A stretch of 32,738 nucleotides of DNA from Candidatus Yonathbacteria bacterium (GTDB lineage: Bacteria; Patescibacteriota; Minisyncoccia; Phycocordibacterales; UBA1550): NCBI GenBank assembly GCA_016215205.1, contig JACRKU010000004.1, forward strand, positions 1 through 32,738, in the 5' to 3' direction. Within the stretch, counting starts at the first letter, position 1; each line of letters begins with the position of its first letter. Under the pieces are notes generated by a model. That model made no database searches. It worked only from the letters and a program-made list of their open reading frames with translations, and had not been told where the DNA came from. The position numbers and the translations under genes are program-made. Of the stretch, positions 32,092 through 32,738 are shown in pieces.

Positions 32092-32738
32092 ATGAAAACA
32101 AAGATTGTTATTTTGTTGATTATTGTCGTAATCATCGTCGCCGGTTTTTGGTATTATCGTACTACTACTACTACTACTGATTTTCCGTTTATCAATAAAG
32201 CAGTAACGGCGAATTTGGGCAAGCATTTTATCATTAACTTTAAGCCGCTCCGGACGGAGCTGGAAAAAATCCAGAAAAGTTATCCGCAGAAGACTTATAT
32301 TTATTTTTCGTATCTCAACAGCGGTTCGTGGGTCGGCTTGAACGAGCGGGAGGAATTTTATGCCGCGAGCACTTTGAAGGTGCCGCTCGCGATGGCGGTG
32401 CTGAAAGCGGTTGAAGACGGAAGATTAAAGCTCTCCGATTCATACTCGCTGGAAGAGCTGGATCTGGATCAGGGATTCGGCGATCTTTACAAAGTGGGCG
32501 CGGATAAAGAATTCACGGTGGAGGAGCTTTTGAAGATCATGCTTGAGCAATCGGACAACACCGCTTTTAACGCCGTATTTACTGTTTTTCGCCGTGTCGG
32601 CATAGACGATCCGTTGGGGAGCGTGTACGGATTTTTGGGCTGGGAGTCTCTGCCGTCTATTCCGGAACTCGGCGAGACGCCGAACTATTCAAAGATCACG
32701 CTCAAAACTTTGGCGAATCTTTTTGTCGCGCTCTACGA
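32092..32738 (+). CDS. Class A beta-lactamase-like serine hydrolase (partial, runs off the window)
   Basis: The frame is open from ATG 32092 to the window edge (215 codons) and is missing from the ORF track because it has no stop. MKTKIVILLIIVVIIVAGFWYYR is an N-terminal membrane anchor, followed by a Thr6 linker. The catalytic SxxK motif appears as AASTLKVPLAMAV and the SDN motif as EQSDNTAFN, both diagnostic of the penicillin-binding serine hydrolase fold. The KTG motif and the Glu of the omega loop would lie beyond or near the edge. It may be a peptidoglycan-active enzyme or a beta-lactamase; the sequence here cannot decide. It starts 13 bases after the surface protein. Confidence 0.85.
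   Translation, partial: MKTKIVILLIIVVIIVAGFWYYRTTTTTTDFPFINKAVTANLGKHFIINFKPLRTELEKIQKSYPQKTYIYFSYLNSGSWVGLNEREEFYAASTLKVPLAMAVLKAVEDGRLKLSDSYSLEELDLDQGFGDLYKVGADKEFTVEELLKIMLEQSDNTAFNAVFTVFRRVGIDDPLGSVYGFLGWESLPSIPELGETPNYSKITLKTLANLFVALY
32161..32178 (+). repeat. (ACT)6 trinucleotide repeat in the serine hydrolase gene
   Basis: Six tandem ACT codons encode six Thr between the membrane anchor and the enzyme domain. Copy-number change would alter linker length without shifting frame. Confidence 0.9.

Noticed and set aside
1-32738. Alternative genetic code (UGA as Gly, as in Gracilibacteria and SR1)
   Set aside because: All recognised genes end at normal positions under the standard code, and TGA acts as the stop of the FNR-like gene in a typical ATGA overlap.
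1-32738. CRISPR array, tRNA or rRNA genes
   Set aside because: No regularly spaced repeats, cloverleaf sequences or rRNA-like stretches were seen in the intergenic DNA.

Overview
The window looks like a chromosomal segment of a Candidate Phyla Radiation bacterium (Patescibacteria, most likely a Parcubacteria-type lineage). This is inferred from the short RpoB and RpoC, the compact Gram-positive-like gene set without outer-membrane pilus genes, a type IV pilus locus with PilM/PilO/LytR_C genes, the 'YQGRLTD' surface protein, very short spacers, and starts without Shine-Dalgarno sequences. The standard stop codons work throughout, so there is no sign of UGA recoding. I saw no rRNA, tRNA or CRISPR array.

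Layout. (1) 1-129 is the 3' end of an IS transposase, followed by a strong promoter and a ~175-nt leader. (2) 357-10219 is an information-processing block on the + strand: rpoB, rpoC, dnaG, rpoD. It ends in a large multi-arm inverted-repeat element and a bidirectional terminator. (3) 10453-14467 holds a membrane-anchored DsbA-like thioredoxin (-), the GTPase gene engB (+) and a znuA-znuC-znuB zinc ABC transporter (+); a 16-bp inverted repeat overlaps the znuA start codon. (4) 14525-18793 is a minus-strand operon, in transcription order a PilM-PilN fusion, PilO, a LytR_C protein and an FAD-linked oxidase. (5) 18866-23380, divergent from it, is a signalling cluster: a membrane histidine kinase, a ferredoxin-NADP-reductase-like flavoprotein, a PAS/coiled-coil protein and two stand-alone REC proteins. 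(6) 23467-29796 carries two tandem major-type pilins, a terminator, a multi-pass membrane protein, pilB, pilC and two minor prepilins. (7) 29820-32738 holds an unrecognised soluble protein, a secreted chimeric surface protein and a truncated class A beta-lactamase-like serine hydrolase that runs off the window and is absent from the ORF track.

How the parts fit. Regions 4-7 make up most of a type IV pilus: alignment subcomplex (PilMN, PilO), motor (PilB), platform (PilC), pilins and minor pilins. No prepilin peptidase or PilT is in the window. The kinase and the two output-less REC proteins sit between the two pilus operons. A reasonable hypothesis is that they control the pilus by protein contact, as PilG/PilH do in Pseudomonas, with a redox input from the flavoprotein/PAS pair.

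Recurrent regulatory grammar. Several genes are preceded by an extended -10 (TGN-TAtAcT or TGN-TACAAT) without an obvious -35, ending 6-25 nt before the start codon. This implies leaderless or very short-leader mRNAs. The most unusual structures are the ~164-nt palindromic element after rpoD (10212-10375), the inverted repeat enclosing the znuA promoter (11843-11946) and the telomere-like palindrome between rpoC and dnaG (7177-7243).
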